Assembly: GCA_963921425.1 (NCBI GenBank)
Contig: OY992837.1
Location: 20,290,630-20,354,629 of the forward strand
DNA from: Dryas octopetala
Lineage: Eukaryota > Streptophyta > Magnoliopsida > Rosales > Rosaceae
Length of the DNA: 64,000 nucleotides
Direction of reading: 5' to 3'
In this document: positions 19,368 to 31,852 of the stretch, in pieces
How the letters are laid out: the number at the start of each line of letters is the position of its first letter
Numbering within the stretch: position 1 is the first letter of the stretch
The notes under the pieces: model-generated
The model's database searches: none
What the model was told of the DNA's origin: nothing
Seen by the model: the letters and a program-made list of their open reading frames with translations, nothing else
Translations under genes and position numbers: made by a program

Positions 19368-22154
19368 ATGAGAGCTGTTTTACTTGTCCGGTTTCTGACT
19401 ATTGCAACCATTACTTTTAGTATTGGCTTATGCAATGGAAGTCTGGGTGTGCCTTGCAACGAAAGTGAAAAACAAGCGCTTCTCATGTTCAAGCAAGATC
19501 TTAATGATACTGGAAATCGACTTTCATCATGGGTTGGTGAAGAAGACTGTTGCAATTGGACTGGAGTTGTCTGTGATAACTTCACCGGTCACATTCGCGA
19601 GCTCCAGCTTAATGCTTCTTATGCTTCTTATTCAAATTACTCTCCTTTGGGTGGTAAGATAAATCCTTCTCTTCTCAATTTAAAGCATCTCAGCTACTTG
19701 GACCTAAGCCATAATGAATTTGAAGGAATACAAATTCCTAGATTCTTTGGTTCTCTGAAAAGTTTAAGATATCTTAACCTCTCAGCCGCAGGGTTTGGTG
19801 GAACAATTCCTCCTCAATTGGGAAATCTCTCAAGTCTACGCGATCTGCGTCTTGATAACTATAATTTGGAGGTTGAAAACCTCCAATGGATTTCTGGTCT
19901 TTCTCACTTGGAACACTTGGACATGAGTGGTGTAAATCTTAGCAAAGCATCTGATCATTGGTTGCAAGTAACAAACATGCTCCCCTCTTTGGTAGAGTTG
20001 CATATGTCCGAGTGTGGACTTCATCACATTCCCCCTCTTCCTATCATTAATTTTACTTCACTTGTCGTCATGGATCTTTCTCTCAACAACTTTGCTTCTT
20101 TGATGCCCAGTTGGTTTTTTGGTCTTAGAAATCTAGTTTCTCTTGATCTCTATCATTGTGGTTTCCATGGTCCAATTCCTATCACTGATTTTCCAGTTGT
20201 AAATCTTTGTGAGTTGATGCATCTTGATCTGTGTGAAAACAATTTCAGCGGAAACGTATCAGAAATGTTTGAAAGTTTGTCAATTTGTAGTTCAGGTCCT
20301 CAAATAGAGTCATTGTTCTTAGAGTATAATAATCTTTCAGGTCATCTAACAGAGCATGTAGGAAATTTGAAAAATTTAACCTTCCTTGATCTTTCTGGTA
20401 ATTCAATATCAGGTCCTATTCCAGCCTCCCTAGGAAATCTGTCATGCTTAGAAGTTTTATTCATTTATAACAATCAGTTTAATGGAGCTCTTCCAGAAAC
20501 AATTGGTCAACTGGAAATGTTGTCGTTGTTGGATATTTCTGATAATTCATTAGAAGGTGTAGTATCTGAAGTTCTTTTTACTAATCTTACAAGATTAGAG
20601 TCCTTGATTGCAAATGGAAACTCATTGACCCTGAAAACTAGTGGAGATTGGCTTCCTCCTTTTCAACTTCGAGAATTAAATTTAGATAATTGGCATTTGG
20701 GGCATGAATTTCCTACCTGGCTTCAGAGACAAAACAAATTAGAGGAGTTAAGTTTAGCCAGTACAGGAATTTCAGATACCATTCCGACTTGGCTGTGGAA
20801 CTTATCTTCCGATTTAAGTTCCCTGAATCTCTCACACAATCAATTGTATGGGGAGATTCAAAATAAAATAGTTGCTCAAACGATTGATCTAAGCTCTAAC
20901 CAGTTCAACGGTTCCTTACCTCTCGTTTCCTCTTCAGTAGTATTCCTAGACCTTTCCAAATCATCATTTTCTGGATCAGTGTTCCACTTCTTTTGTGATC
21001 AGATGGATGGACCAAAAGAACTACAATTCCTCCACCTTGGACACAATCTTCTCTCTGGAAAAATTCCTGATTGTTGGATGAATTGGACAAACTTGAGATT
21101 CGTAAATTTAGACAACAACAACTTCACTGGGAATATTCCAAGCTCCATGGGATATTTGCAAATCCTTGGATCATTGCACTTGCGCAATAATCACCTATCT
21201 GGAAAATTACCACAATCTCTTCAGAACTGTACCCAATTGTTTGCTGTTGAGCTTGGTGGGAATGAACTTGTCGGGAACTTACCAACATGGATAGGGAAAA
21301 GCCTTTCAATTTTGATGGTTCTTAACTTTCGTTCGAATAAACTTCAAGGTGACATTCCTTACGAACTCTGTGATCTCCGTTATCTACAAATCTTGGACCT
21401 TGCATATAACAATATGTCAGGAATAATTCCAAAGTGCTTCCACAATTTCAGTGCCGGCATGGCCACCTTGTCAAAGCCCCACGATCCCTTTTCTTATTTT
21501 GTGAACGATCTTTTTGCGGACCGTTACATGGAGAATGCGATCTTAGTGACAAAAGGCAGAGAAGTGGAGTACGACAAAACGCTGCATTTGGTTACAAGCA
21601 TTGATCTTTCAAACAACATCATAATTGGGGAGATCCCTGAGGAACTGGGCAGCCTCATTGCCTTGCAAACTTTGAATTTATCAAATAATCTTTTGGCTGG
21701 AAGAATCCCTTCAAACATCAGTAACATGAGAAGTTTAGAATCTCTTGATTTGTCGATGAACCAACTTTCTGGTGAAATTCCTCAAAGCTTGGCAAGTTTG
21801 ACATTTCTCAGTCACTTGAACTTGTCCTACAATAATTTGAAGGGTCACATTCCAGAAAGCACTCAGATTCAAAGCTTTGATCAGTTTAGTTTTATTGGCA
21901 ATAACCTTTGCGGACCTCCGCTGAACCAGAATTGCAGTGCAAATAGGGTGATACCACCAGCAATTGGGGAACACAGAGGATATCATTTACTTGAAGACAA
22001 GTGGTTCTACCTTAGCTTGGGACTTGGATTCGCGTTCGGGTTTTGGAGTATTCTTGGTTCGCTGCTAGTAAACATGCCATGGAGCGTTGGTCTTTCACGA
22101 ATCCTTAATAACATAGTACGTAAACTTTATGGTGTAATTGTTGAATATATTTAG
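19368..22154 (+). CDS. LRR receptor-like protein RLP-B (Cf/HcrVf class), intact
   Basis: Single-exon gene of 928 residues. Signal peptide (about 1-24, [20 protein letters not shown]); LRR N-terminal cap with [14 protein letters not shown] and [13 protein letters not shown] (about 29-70); a long run of extracellular LRRs with LxGxIP repeats; island with [18 protein letters not shown] (about 720-740); four last LRRs; cap CGPPLNQNC; acidic juxtamembrane part; one membrane helix starting [15 protein letters not shown] (about 878); short basic tail. There is no kinase domain, so it should signal with co-receptor kinases (SOBIR1/BAK1 type, by family). I chose the ATG at 19368. An in-frame TTG lies four codons upstream, where related proteins I recall begin MERTM. 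The gene converges on the DUF724 gene, 804 bp away. Confidence 0.93.
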   Translation: MRAVLLVRFLTIATITFSIGLCNGSLGVPCNESEKQALLMFKQDLNDTGNRLSSWVGEEDCCNWTGVVCDNFTGHIRELQLNASYASYSNYSPLGGKINPSLLNLKHLSYLDLSHNEFEGIQIPRFFGSLKSLRYLNLSAAGFGGTIPPQLGNLSSLRDLRLDNYNLEVENLQWISGLSHLEHLDMSGVNLSKASDHWLQVTNMLPSLVELHMSECGLHHIPPLPIINFTSLVVMDLSLNNFASLMPSWFFGLRNLVSLDLYHCGFHGPIPITDFPVVNLCELMHLDLCENNFSGNVSEMFESLSICSSGPQIESLFLEYNNLSGHLTEHVGNLKNLTFLDLSGNSISGPIPASLGNLSCLEVLFIYNNQFNGALPETIGQLEMLSLLDISDNSLEGVVSEVLFTNLTRLESLIANGNSLTLKTSGDWLPPFQLRELNLDNWHLGHEFPTWLQRQNKLEELSLASTGISDTIPTWLWNLSSDLSSLNLSHNQLYGEIQNKIVAQTIDLSSNQFNGSLPLVSSSVVFLDLSKSSFSGSVFHFFCDQMDGPKELQFLHLGHNLLSGKIPDCWMNWTNLRFVNLDNNNFTGNIPSSMGYLQILGSLHLRNNHLSGKLPQSLQNCTQLFAVELGGNELVGNLPTWIGKSLSILMVLNFRSNKLQGDIPYELCDLRYLQILDLAYNNMSGIIPKCFHNFSAGMATLSKPHDPFSYFVNDLFADRYMENAILVTKGREVEYDKTLHLVTSIDLSNNIIIGEIPEELGSLIALQTLNLSNNLLAGRIPSNISNMRSLESLDLSMNQLSGEIPQSLASLTFLSHLNLSYNNLKGHIPESTQIQSFDQFSFIGNNLCGPPLNQNCSANRVIPPAIGEHRGYHLLEDKWFYLSLGLGFAFGFWSILGSLLVNMPWSVGLSRILNNIVRKLYGVIVEYI

Positions 22155-25100
22155 CTAGTTTTGGTGCTTCTGCATGTAGAGTGAGCTTGTTCTGTTTGGG
22201 CTTGCTAAAAGGAAATGTGCATTGTATTTTATTGTACCCAAGGTTACCCTTTTGTTATCATGTTTTTATTGTGTTAAAAGAAATAATATTTTAAAAATAA
22301 AGCTTTTTTACACTTTTTTCCGTCCCTTATGAAATTACAAGATCTGCCCCCTGAAATAACTTCAAGTCTCACTTTACTGATTTATGAAATTTTAAAATTT
22401 ACTAATTTATAAATAACTCTTCATAGTGACAGGGAAGATCGAGGCATGCATTAATATAACTCTTCATAGTTGTATTTCTAGATTCAAAGTGAGACTTCTG
22501 TAAAATGATAAAAGCATCTCTTTATGTTATTATTGCTATGCTTGAGCAGATCACAAAATCCTTTAAGCTGAATTCGCATGAACGGAAGAAATTTTTCATG
22601 GCCTGAGAAGAAATGATAAAATTTCTACATTGATAACATGCTAATAATATGATTGGGAAAATTTGGTTTTATTCCACCATACTCCCAAGTATGTTTTCAC
22701 AAATGGAAATCGAAGAAAAAAGAGAAACCAGCATTTTCCATTTGGCAAGAATCCAGACAACAAGCGAATACAATATTATTCTCTAACCATCCAACTCAAG
22801 ACTAGATACTATAAAAAATTGTACAAAGCACAAATTTGTGTCCAAACTGATACCTAAGCTTGACATCCCTACTCTGAGGAGCAAATCTAACAACTTTCAC
22901 TAAGGGTTGTGCGCCACCCATCCAAGGGTGTTAAGCAAATTGGGTAAAACTCTCAGGTCTATTTCAACGGAGCGAAAGCTAGCTTTTCAAAATCTGTCCT
23001 GGCGCTCTGAATGCCTTTATTGATATCATCCACAAGCAACTGCAACCTAGAAATCTCAAGATCTTTAGCCTCCATTTCTGACTTGATTGATGCATGCTTC
23101 TCCTGTAACTCAATTATTTTCTTAGCAATACAATCAGCCTCTTCTACAAATTTTGTTTTCTCATGAGTATGCTTCGCTATCTTACATTCAGCATCTTTTG
23201 ACTCGCCCTGAAACCGTCCTTTCCTATCTTTAATAGACAACAATTCATTCACACGCCCACGTAGAACGGTAACATTGAATCCATACTTTTCCAAGTCTAG
23301 AAGACTCTCCAAAATGCTATCAAAAACATTTCTTGGGTCATCAAAATGCAGCGTGGATACCTTCTCCACCAAACTAGAGAATGTTACCATATTGCCAATA
23401 GCAAATCCCTCCCGATATTCCTCTTTACATTTACCCAAAGGACGAAAATGTGGCTTTTGTGGCATTATTCTGAAAACTTCTAAAGATTCAATTGTTTTCC
23501 AAACTGGTGAGCACTTCACAAAAGGCATACTTTGATTCACATCACGCACACAGTCACTGGCTGCATCAATTGCAGGAGATTCCCTAGCAAGCTCAACTTG
23601 GTCTTTTGTATCGCTATTTTGGTCAACGGTCCTATCAGGGTATGGCCCTATTAAAAAAAAAACAGATATAGTCAAATTCTATCTAGGACAGAAAAATAAA
23701 TAATATATAAAGTAGCTTACTTGATTCACCCACGCTTGCCGGACACTGCACCCCTCCAAACCACATGGATAGAGGTCGGTCATCATCATCTATATTGTCA
23801 GACGCTCCAACAAGGGTTGCAGCTTCACTTGTCATGCACCTTGTTCCATTGACTTCAGCTGTATTTCTTCTAGAAGCATCTTGTGAATCTACAAAAATTC
23901 CAGATATGGTTTCAGTTCCAGAAAACACAAGGTGGATAGAATAACAAGAAATACTCTCTTTGGCTCTAATTCTTTCTCTGAAGTTGATAGACAGCACAGA
24001 GAAAATGTTTCGCTTCACAACCTTGTTGAACAATCTAATTGTCTGCTAATGGTGACAATAGATAATTTTTTTTTTTTTACGTTTGGTATTTCCAGTAATT
24101 TTTCCAAAAGTATAGTTTGCTTCATGTCCTTCCTGTCTTCCATGGATGTTTTTGATGTTGCTTCCGTAACACTTCTACAACATGCTCAGTTTATCCTTGT
24201 TGAGAGCAGCCTAATTGTGCTGCTTATATTATAACTTCTTCTAATCATTCACAGTGTTAAGAGGTTCCTTTGCTGATATGCTGAAAATGAATTTAAGTTG
24301 CACACTCTCAAACCTGTAGGATCAATCCCTTTGACCACACGCACAGCAACTTCATGAAGTGTCTGATCATTTATGACATTTTCCTCAGCAACATTTCCTG
24401 ATCCATTCTGCTCCTTAACTACAATTCACAAAGCATGGTAATCTAATCTGAAAACTCATTGGTCAAAATAACAATTTGTGTTTTTTGGATAAGTTGGCTG
24501 ATGTACAAATTTGCCGAAAATTTCAATTTGGTCCTCTCGTTCAATTTGAATAATGTCAACCAACCTTATATATTTCACCACTTGTACAGTAGTAAAAGGA
24601 GGATATGCTGGGTTCAACTCATAATAGAGTAGGCAGTTCAAAATCACACCTTGTAGAGTGCGTGCAGTTGGTATTTCTATAACGTTTAAAAAAACTAAAG
24701 CCAAAAACCCTTACATATTTCAACACACCAATGTTCCCTCCATCCACCACCATAACTTGACTGGATGGAAAAAAGCATGCACATCCCAATATGATCTCAA
24801 GTTCACATGGGATCACTTTTGCACCTAAATCATCCTTCCTCTAATTGATAAATACAGGATTAAACATTGTTCAAATTGTAACTATAGGAACCAAATTGAA
24901 AATTTTAAAAAGTATAGAGTTGGCATTGTTCAAATTAAAACTAAAGGGACCAAATTAAAACACATTGAAAAGTGTACTGTTGGGATTGTTCAAATTGAAA
25001 CTTGACCAAACTAGAGGGGCTAAAATGTCCTTTGGCCGAATTCATAATAAATACTAATGATTTTAGTTTTAATGCATTATTACCTCCCTCTGAAGCTTGT

Positions 25101-26369
25101 CGGCTTATGGCCACTAACTTTCGAGGCCTGCCCCTCTTTCTTTTATGACTGCTTCCTCCAGCTTCTTGCTGCTTACAGTCCTGCTCAAATAAAGACAAAC
25201 ATCCATAGCAATGCCATTGAGCTAAGAAACAAACAGAAGACGAAAGATAAAATTGTTACTGTGGATGTCTCACTCCATGATTATACCATGTCTGGAAAAA
25301 GAACCAGGCTACGGAGCAGGTTAGCCAAAATTGAATCACTGCCAAGTTCAGCTGACAAAACCTGGGTGTTAATAGCTTATTTTAGATAATATCCAATGTT
25401 GTCATTGTTGATAGCTTAAATCCCTAATGCTTCATGTTCCTCCTCTTTCCACAATATTTGAATATAAGGGCCTAATAAATAGATTAGATAAATTATTAAA
25501 TAGAATTTTCACTTCTGCTGTAAAATAGTTTTTTTACTTTTAGTTTGTGATTTGACTCATCAATCAAGTTGTGTCAAGCTAAGGATGACCCACTCCCAAC
25601 AGTCAACACCAATCTACTTTGCTTACAAGAAGTGACATAGCCAATCACTCCTCAAACCATCCAATTGAATTTACCAAAATAAGTTCCATTTTTTTTTTCT
25701 TAGAGAACAGAAAAGTTCTAGTTCTCTATGGCAGAATCCACCAAGCAGGTTGAATTTTAATTGCTCCAATACCATCCTATGAGTTTTATGGGGTCATTTT
25801 TTAGTATATTCCTACCATGCTCTTTTCTTGTGCTGGATCATTTGTATTCTTCTTCTGATCTCTCATTAGCTTCAGTAAATCTTCATTAGGAAGCTGACAA
25901 GGATTTTCAGCCGGTGAACCGTCCTTTCCCTTAGCTATTGACCCTAAGGTGAGAAGCACTTCAGCTTCGTTACTTATACCCTCCCTTTGAACAATTTTTC
26001 CAGCAGAATCAACACTTGCATAGCCTTCCTTACCTGCACATCATCAAAAACCAATTTTCTTTTGTATAAGAAACCTAACCAATGCAGGTCTATTATATAT
26101 ATTTTCATTTGGCAAGAGACAGTGCACATATATACCTGCTTCTTGGGTCAGTCGGATTCCAACTTGAGACTTTGTACGTCTTCCTTTACTTTTGATAGGA
26201 TGTATCCATTGACTATCTACCTCACCATCTCTCTGTTGCTTAGTTTTCTACAATGATGAAAATGCTGATCAGGAACAATGGGTCACACAAAAACAAAACC
26301 AAAGTAGTGACTTGATCCTCATTGCCCATCAAGAAAGGGGGAATAGAACAACACACCATCGCAGGCAGT
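20346..26369 (+). repeat. Segmental direct duplication, copy B
   Basis: Partner of 1-6055. This copy holds the intact RLP-B 3' part and exons 4-9 of the complete DUF724 gene, and probably represents the source arrangement. The right breakpoint at about 26369 is in DUF724 intron 3. Confidence 0.9.
22155..22958. other. Convergent spacer between RLP-B and the DUF724 gene
   Basis: No gene seen. It holds the two 3' UTRs. It matches 1801-2583 with small indels. Confidence 0.6.
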
Positions 26370-29039
26370 TTACTATGGATCAATTTTTTCTCACTAAATA
26401 CTTAAGAAGTTGACCCATATGAAACAGTATCAATCCCAACCAAAACCAAATAACCCCCGTTTCATAGTAGTATATAGGTCCACAAGAGTAGAAACTCAAT
26501 AGCTACTTGCTTTTGTAACCAATCATTTAGGTCCTCTGACAAAAAAAAATTTAGGTGTACAAGATGTGTGTGTATGCTTGCATGTGTGTGACTGATTCAT
26601 GAACCAACAAACACCACTATGTCATGAATGGCACATCACATCAAGGTCAGGGATCTCTCATGTCAATAACTCTTGAACAGAGATTATAAATTTAGTAAAG
26701 ACAAACAAATAAAGGTTAAGAGAAGACATTCAACTCACAATTTCCTTTTCCCCAAGCAAGCTCTCTGTTTTAAAAAGCTGATGGGTAACAACAGGTTTTC
26801 TTGAGCGTCTTGTTCCTTTAGCTCCTCTGGTCATTGTGGCTAATTCATGAAGCATTTCTTTATCACCTGGCTTTTTTTTTGATTGACGTGCTTCAAGAGA
26901 TAATACGATCTCTGAAGCTTTGTCATCCTTTAACTTTTTCAAAGGACGTAACTTTGTAGCACTACCATTAGGGGCTGGCAGATTGATCACCCTGATGCTT
27001 TGGGGATGACTTGACTGCTCCATAAGATTCCTCCTTAAATTGTTTGATTCAGGATTTTCCCCTGCAGCACCTGAATTTTCTAGTTGAGTAGCCGCCTCAG
27101 GATGGTTGAAATTGTTTTCAGGAAGCAGCACATTCTCTAACCCTTGCGGAGAATCCGAAGCCATCAATACTTCCTGGAACAAACCCGCATTAGCTACCCA
27201 TAAATAAATATAATCCCTAGGAGACACTAACTAAACTTGAACTCATGCAAGCAGCTAAGGTTTTTGCTTTGACATACTTCATGACCACCAAACACAAAAT
27301 AACTTATTAACGTTCATTACATCTGTACTCCATAGTAGGCACCATTCCATATATAAAAAGTTGAAACCCTCTCGATTCCCTTTGTGTGGATTGATTTCTC
27401 CACACATAGTACAAAACAAACCTCACTATAGATTGAGATTCCGCGACCCCCTCCCCCCTTCTCTCTTCCACCCACAAAAGATTAAATAGAAAAGAGATTA
27501 TACCTTGGATCCACCAATCCATTTGCCATCTTTCCATTCCACAAGGGGTCTTATTTCTGAGAAACTAAGTTCCTTACCCTTAATCTCATGCTTGAAAATG
27601 ATAGTATACATCCTCTCAGCTAGAACATTGGAAATGACACCAGCCCGCCAACAAAAATCATAGAAAGCATCTACTTTGTTGTGCAATTCATAACTTCTAT
27701 CCGTATAATGAGAAGGGGGAGGGCGGATATGTCGGAAATCTACAGTATCTTTCTGAACCCTAGCATCTGAGTTCTCATACTTCACCAGAAATGTATTATC
27801 CTCATTTTCTTTTACAACAATTGCAGGGAACCACGCATCAAATAAATTTTCTTTGTCAAAATTAACTTCTACGTCTGATCCTGAGCTGAAAATTGATCCT
27901 GCCCTTTGCTTTCAATCGAAAAGCCAAATCAGTTGTATCACAAAAGGTTAACCACATAGCATACATTTTCAACTCTAACTTCATAGGCGAAATTCACAAT
28001 CACAAAAAGCCTATGCAATCCACACGCAAAAGCATTTATTTGTAAAGAAAAGAAACCTAAAAAATAAACTGAATAGAATACGGCAAGAGGCTAGAATAAT
28101 TCTTAGGTCCTTTAAGGATTGCACACATAAGTTCAAACATGCAACACTTGGAAGAACATGTGGTAATAAAACATCCAATGCAGCCATTCAGTTTCATAAA
28201 ATATCAGATCCCAAGTACAAAGAAATGCCATATGCCGTTCATAAAATCACTTAAACCCACATGTAACACACATGTACATAGATCAACACAACCCATCAAT
28301 ATCATATTACATTTCAATAACAAAATGCAGTGTCTAATTTACGAAATTAAGCCCAAGAATAACTCCCATCGGAGCTAACATCTGTAATTCATAGAAAATG
28401 TACATCCCTTACATGCATTAGTACAATCTCAAAAATCATAAAAACATAATGATACCGGAATCTCCAAAACACCACATCACCGTATCACCATCAACAGATG
28501 AATTAGCCAATTAAATTTATGAAAAAAAAAAAAAATCCCAGATCAGGACCAAGCTAGAATACCTGCTTTTTGGGCCGAACCCACTGGCCATCAACCCAAT
28601 TTTGATGCAGTCGCAAAAGGTTCCTCTCAAATTCAATCACATCTGGTGGGTTGTCAAAGAAGACACTGTACTTGGAACCATTATCAAGAACCTTCTTTAT
28701 AACCCCAGTCCACCACCCATCTCTATAATCCGCATCCACCACAACACCCTCTTCGAAATCTTGCTCACCCACCTGAGGAGGCAAGGGCCTTATATAACCC
28801 GAATCAACGTACTCCTTCAGCTTCTGGGACCGATCTTCGGTAACGAGATCCTTATACTCGACTAAGGCCCTTTTTCTCTTCTTTGAGGCAGAGTTAGTAG
28901 GACTCTGCACAATGGTGGCTCTGAACCACGCGCCTTTGAACCCTTCCTCGTCGCTCCTCACTTCCACTTCTGAGCCTACGCTGAATACTTGCTGCTGCTG
29001 CTGCTGCTGGTGGGGTTCGTTACTTTCGAAGCCCGCCAT
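22959..29039 (-). CDS. Agenet-domain/DUF724 protein, nine exons, complete
   Basis: Exons (minus): 28563-29039, 27504-27908, 26739-27173, 26136-26247, 25816-26033, 25084-25180, 24314-24418, 23721-23888, 22959-23647. Phases agree throughout and give 901 residues. Exon 1 begins MAGFESNEPH, has seven glutamines, then a tandem pair of Agenet/Tudor-like domains (VGSEVEVRSDEEGFKGAWF...GWWTGVIKKV). Exon 2 gives a second pair (FSSGSDVEVNFDKENLFDAW). Exon 6 carries an AT-hook-like KRKRGRPRK. Exons 8-9 hold DUF724 (RPLSMWFGG, then FVKCSPVWKTIESLEVF) and a C-terminal coiled coil. Agenet proteins bind modified histones or RNA-processing partners; DUF724 proteins are plant-specific and nuclear or cytosolic. 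The role of this member is not known. The acceptor of exon 2 (GAAAG) is weak and is the least sure junction. Confidence 0.88.
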
Positions 29040-30100
29040 TGTTGTGTACTATCAGAAACCCTAAGTGAGTACTGGGAAATGGGCACCACACAACTTTCTT
29101 TAACAATATCTTCACGGTCAAAGCTGTGAGTCTGTGACAGAGGAACTATTCTTACACAATTTTACATCTCTGTCTTGAAATTTACTCACGCTTTTTACCT
29201 GAATTCTTACAAAGCATTCAAGTAGAATTTTATTTTTTTCTTAAACCAAATCAAAATTGATAAGTCAAGCTCAAAACGACGTCGATTTGAATATAATACG
29301 TTTAGAGCCGGTCGATTCGAATATAATACGTTTAGAGTCGGTAGAGATTTTAAGTTCGAATATTTTTTTTTAATAGAAGTTTAAAGTTTGAATATCTTTT
29401 TTACATGCATTTCTTTTTTCTATGCGTTTGTTCTTCCCATGCATTTGTTAGTAGAGATTTTAAGTTCAATTCTCTTTTTCCCATATAAAGGAAAGTTTTA
29501 CATAGTTCCAATGAAAACTTGAAATTGAATTTTACATAGTAATGATATTTTTATAATTATTATGTTCAGCTATAAATAGAAATATCAATAATCACCATAT
29601 AATGAGGTTAGTTAATATAGTTAAAATATTACTATTTGTTTGTTTGAATTATGAAATTTCATCATTTAAATAAATTAATGATTAACTTTCAAGAATGAGG
29701 GAGACCAAATACATTCTAAAAATTTGATAAATTGGTCTTATGATTGTTGCCATGCAATTACCCAGTTATAATCTTATAATTACCAGAAATTATGTATATA
29801 TATTTCTTTATACAAATGTCAAAATCCAAGAAAAAATATACTCTCTCGAAAAAAAAAAACAACAAATTCTCATTAAATAAAACTCATTGCCACTTAGTGA
29901 CACAGCAGACAACTTGTCTTTGCTACAAAGGCACCCCTAAACTTTTATGTATATACAAAGGCACCCTTTTTACTTGTTGAAATCATAGATTCAACCCGCA
30001 CACATACCACCAAGAGGTCCAAGACAGACTGTGTGTGGCACTCAACTTAACCCACCTCATACTCCAGGACTTCCTTCAAGTGAAGCTTGAAGCTTCATCC
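29040..30100. promoter_or_regulatory. Divergent intergenic region, DUF724 gene / NFU1
   Basis: About 1.06 kb between two start codons pointing away from each other, so it must hold both promoters. Visible features: a direct repeat of about 35 bp ('tcgatttgaatataatacg' / 'tcgattcgaatataatacg') at about 29288-29342, and a very AT-rich middle. No convincing TATA box could be assigned to either gene. Confidence 0.5.
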
Positions 30101-31512
30101 ATGGCGTCTCTCACAACCACCACCTGGTTGCCCAAAACCCCAACGCCTTCTCCGAAAACCCCAGCCAAAACCCACCGATACCCACAATTTATTTTTGTTA
30201 AACGGCGCCAATCAACCTCTCAAAGATCGATCTCTCTTAAAACGGCCATTGGAGCTTCGAACCCAAGCGCAGCCTCCGAGTCTTCCTCTCCGGGACTTTA
30301 CTCCGCCAAGAAGTTCGAACTCACCGTTCCAAACGTCGACCTGGTTCTTGAGGACGTGCGCCCCTATCTCATTTCCGATGGCGGTAACGTTGACGTTGTG
30401 TCCGTTGAAGACGGCGTCGTTTCGCTCAAGCTCCAAGGTGGGTTTGAGTTTGATTGACTTCTTTTTCAATCTCATTTATTTTTCATTTTAAATATGGCTT
30501 GGGTTATTTTGATGATTAAGGCAATGAAACTCTTCTTTGATTCCTTAAATAATATTGGGTTTTGTTAATTTGAATGAGATAGGGGATTATTGATTACTCA
30601 TTCTCTGCATCTAATTTGATCAGAAACAATGGTGAAGAAGAAAATCAATTATTTTAGTTTCCAATTGGGGAGTTGAAACTTGAAATTGCATTGGCATGAA
30701 AGAAAAATAACTGTGTTGGCTTTGGCGGTGATGAAATAATAAACAGGGGCTTGTGGGAGCTGTCCGAGCTCAACAACCACAATGAAGATGGGAATTGAAC
30801 GTGTACTCAAGGAAAAGTTTGGAGATGCCCTCAAGGATATTCAACAAGTCTTTGATGAAGAAAAAGCAGAGACCACTGTTGAGGTCAGTTTCCCACTCAT
30901 ATAATGGATGGCATATACTTTTTCTATTTCTTTTTCTATAATGAACACTCAGTTTGTTTGTTAGAGAAAAATACCACTAGACCAATAACATTGCATTTGA
31001 TATTTAACGCAAAATTCATGTAATAACAATGGGATTATGATACCCCGATGCCCTAAGGATGAGCATGTGATTGTAAACTTAGACGTCCTACATTCTAACC
31101 TTCACATGCACAAAAACTGTCCGGTTTATCCGATACGTATGATTTGCAGGTGGTGATTGCATGCATATGGCTTTACCTTAAAATTGTATTTGTCATGAAT
31201 CATGATTGTCCTCCTTACCCAAAAAAAAACAATGAATTATAGGTTTGAAGCTCAACAAACCACTTTATTCGGTGTTTGTTCATGGTGACAAGTTGTGATG
31301 GTGTGCCAAAATTGCAAATGCAGGCAGTGAATGGTCATCTTGACATACTGAGACCTGCCATAAAGAACTTTGGTGGAAGCGTGGAAGTCTTGTCTGTAGA
31401 AGGTGGGGATTGCCATGTAAATTATGTGGGGCCTGACTCCATTGGATCAGGAATCAAAGCAGCTATCAAGGAGAAGTTCCCAGATATTGCCAATGTTGTG
31501 TTTACGGGATAG
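30101..31512 (+). CDS. NFU1: NifU-like Fe-S scaffold protein, chloroplast (NFU1 type)
   Basis: Three exons: 30101-30437, 30747-30883, 31324-31512, giving 220 residues. The N terminus ([20 protein letters not shown]) is S/T-rich with few acids, as a plastid transit peptide should be. The first NifU domain (about 75-150) carries the CxxC pair in GACGSCPSS that holds a transient 4Fe-4S or 2Fe-2S cluster. The second domain (about 160-219, [19 protein letters not shown]) lacks the cysteines, as in plant plastid NFU proteins. Such proteins pass clusters to photosystem I and other plastid targets. [14 protein letters not shown] favours NFU1 over NFU2/NFU3. All junctions are GT-AG with matching phase. 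Confidence 0.92.
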
Positions 31513-31852
31513 CTTGCTGAATGGACATGTTTTCTGTCTTGTTGACATTGAGCTCAACTTCAGATGTATAAGACTCCTCTAATTCACAATTTCGAACGTC
31601 GGTATGTTTTTGAATAATATGTTACTTTTCCTTAGCAAAAATTAAATTTGTGCGACTCCAACTTTGTTCTTGTAAAGTTGTAAATTGAAGAGAAATTCTA
31701 TAAATTCTGCATATTATTCAGTAGGATATGGAAGGACAAAAAAGAAAAAGGAAGTTAGTACAATAGTATGTGACAAACAAAAGGTTGTTTTGAGTTATTA
31801 TAATTTATAAATGGGTTGAGACATGAGGAAGTCTTGACTGGTGAATATGTCT
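31513..31852. other. Convergent spacer NFU1 / INSIG-like gene
   Basis: 341 bp holding the 3' UTRs of both genes. No other feature seen. Confidence 0.6.

Noticed and set aside
24456..24816. Minus-strand ORFs in DUF724 intron 6 (also at 3491-3842 in copy A)
   Set aside because: The nine-exon model is in phase without them, both copies carry small indels that break them, and no family motif is visible.
30087..30491. Alternative frames over NFU1 exon 1
   Set aside because: The frame that joins exons 2 and 3 in phase and gives the NifU domain is the other one (ATG at 30101).
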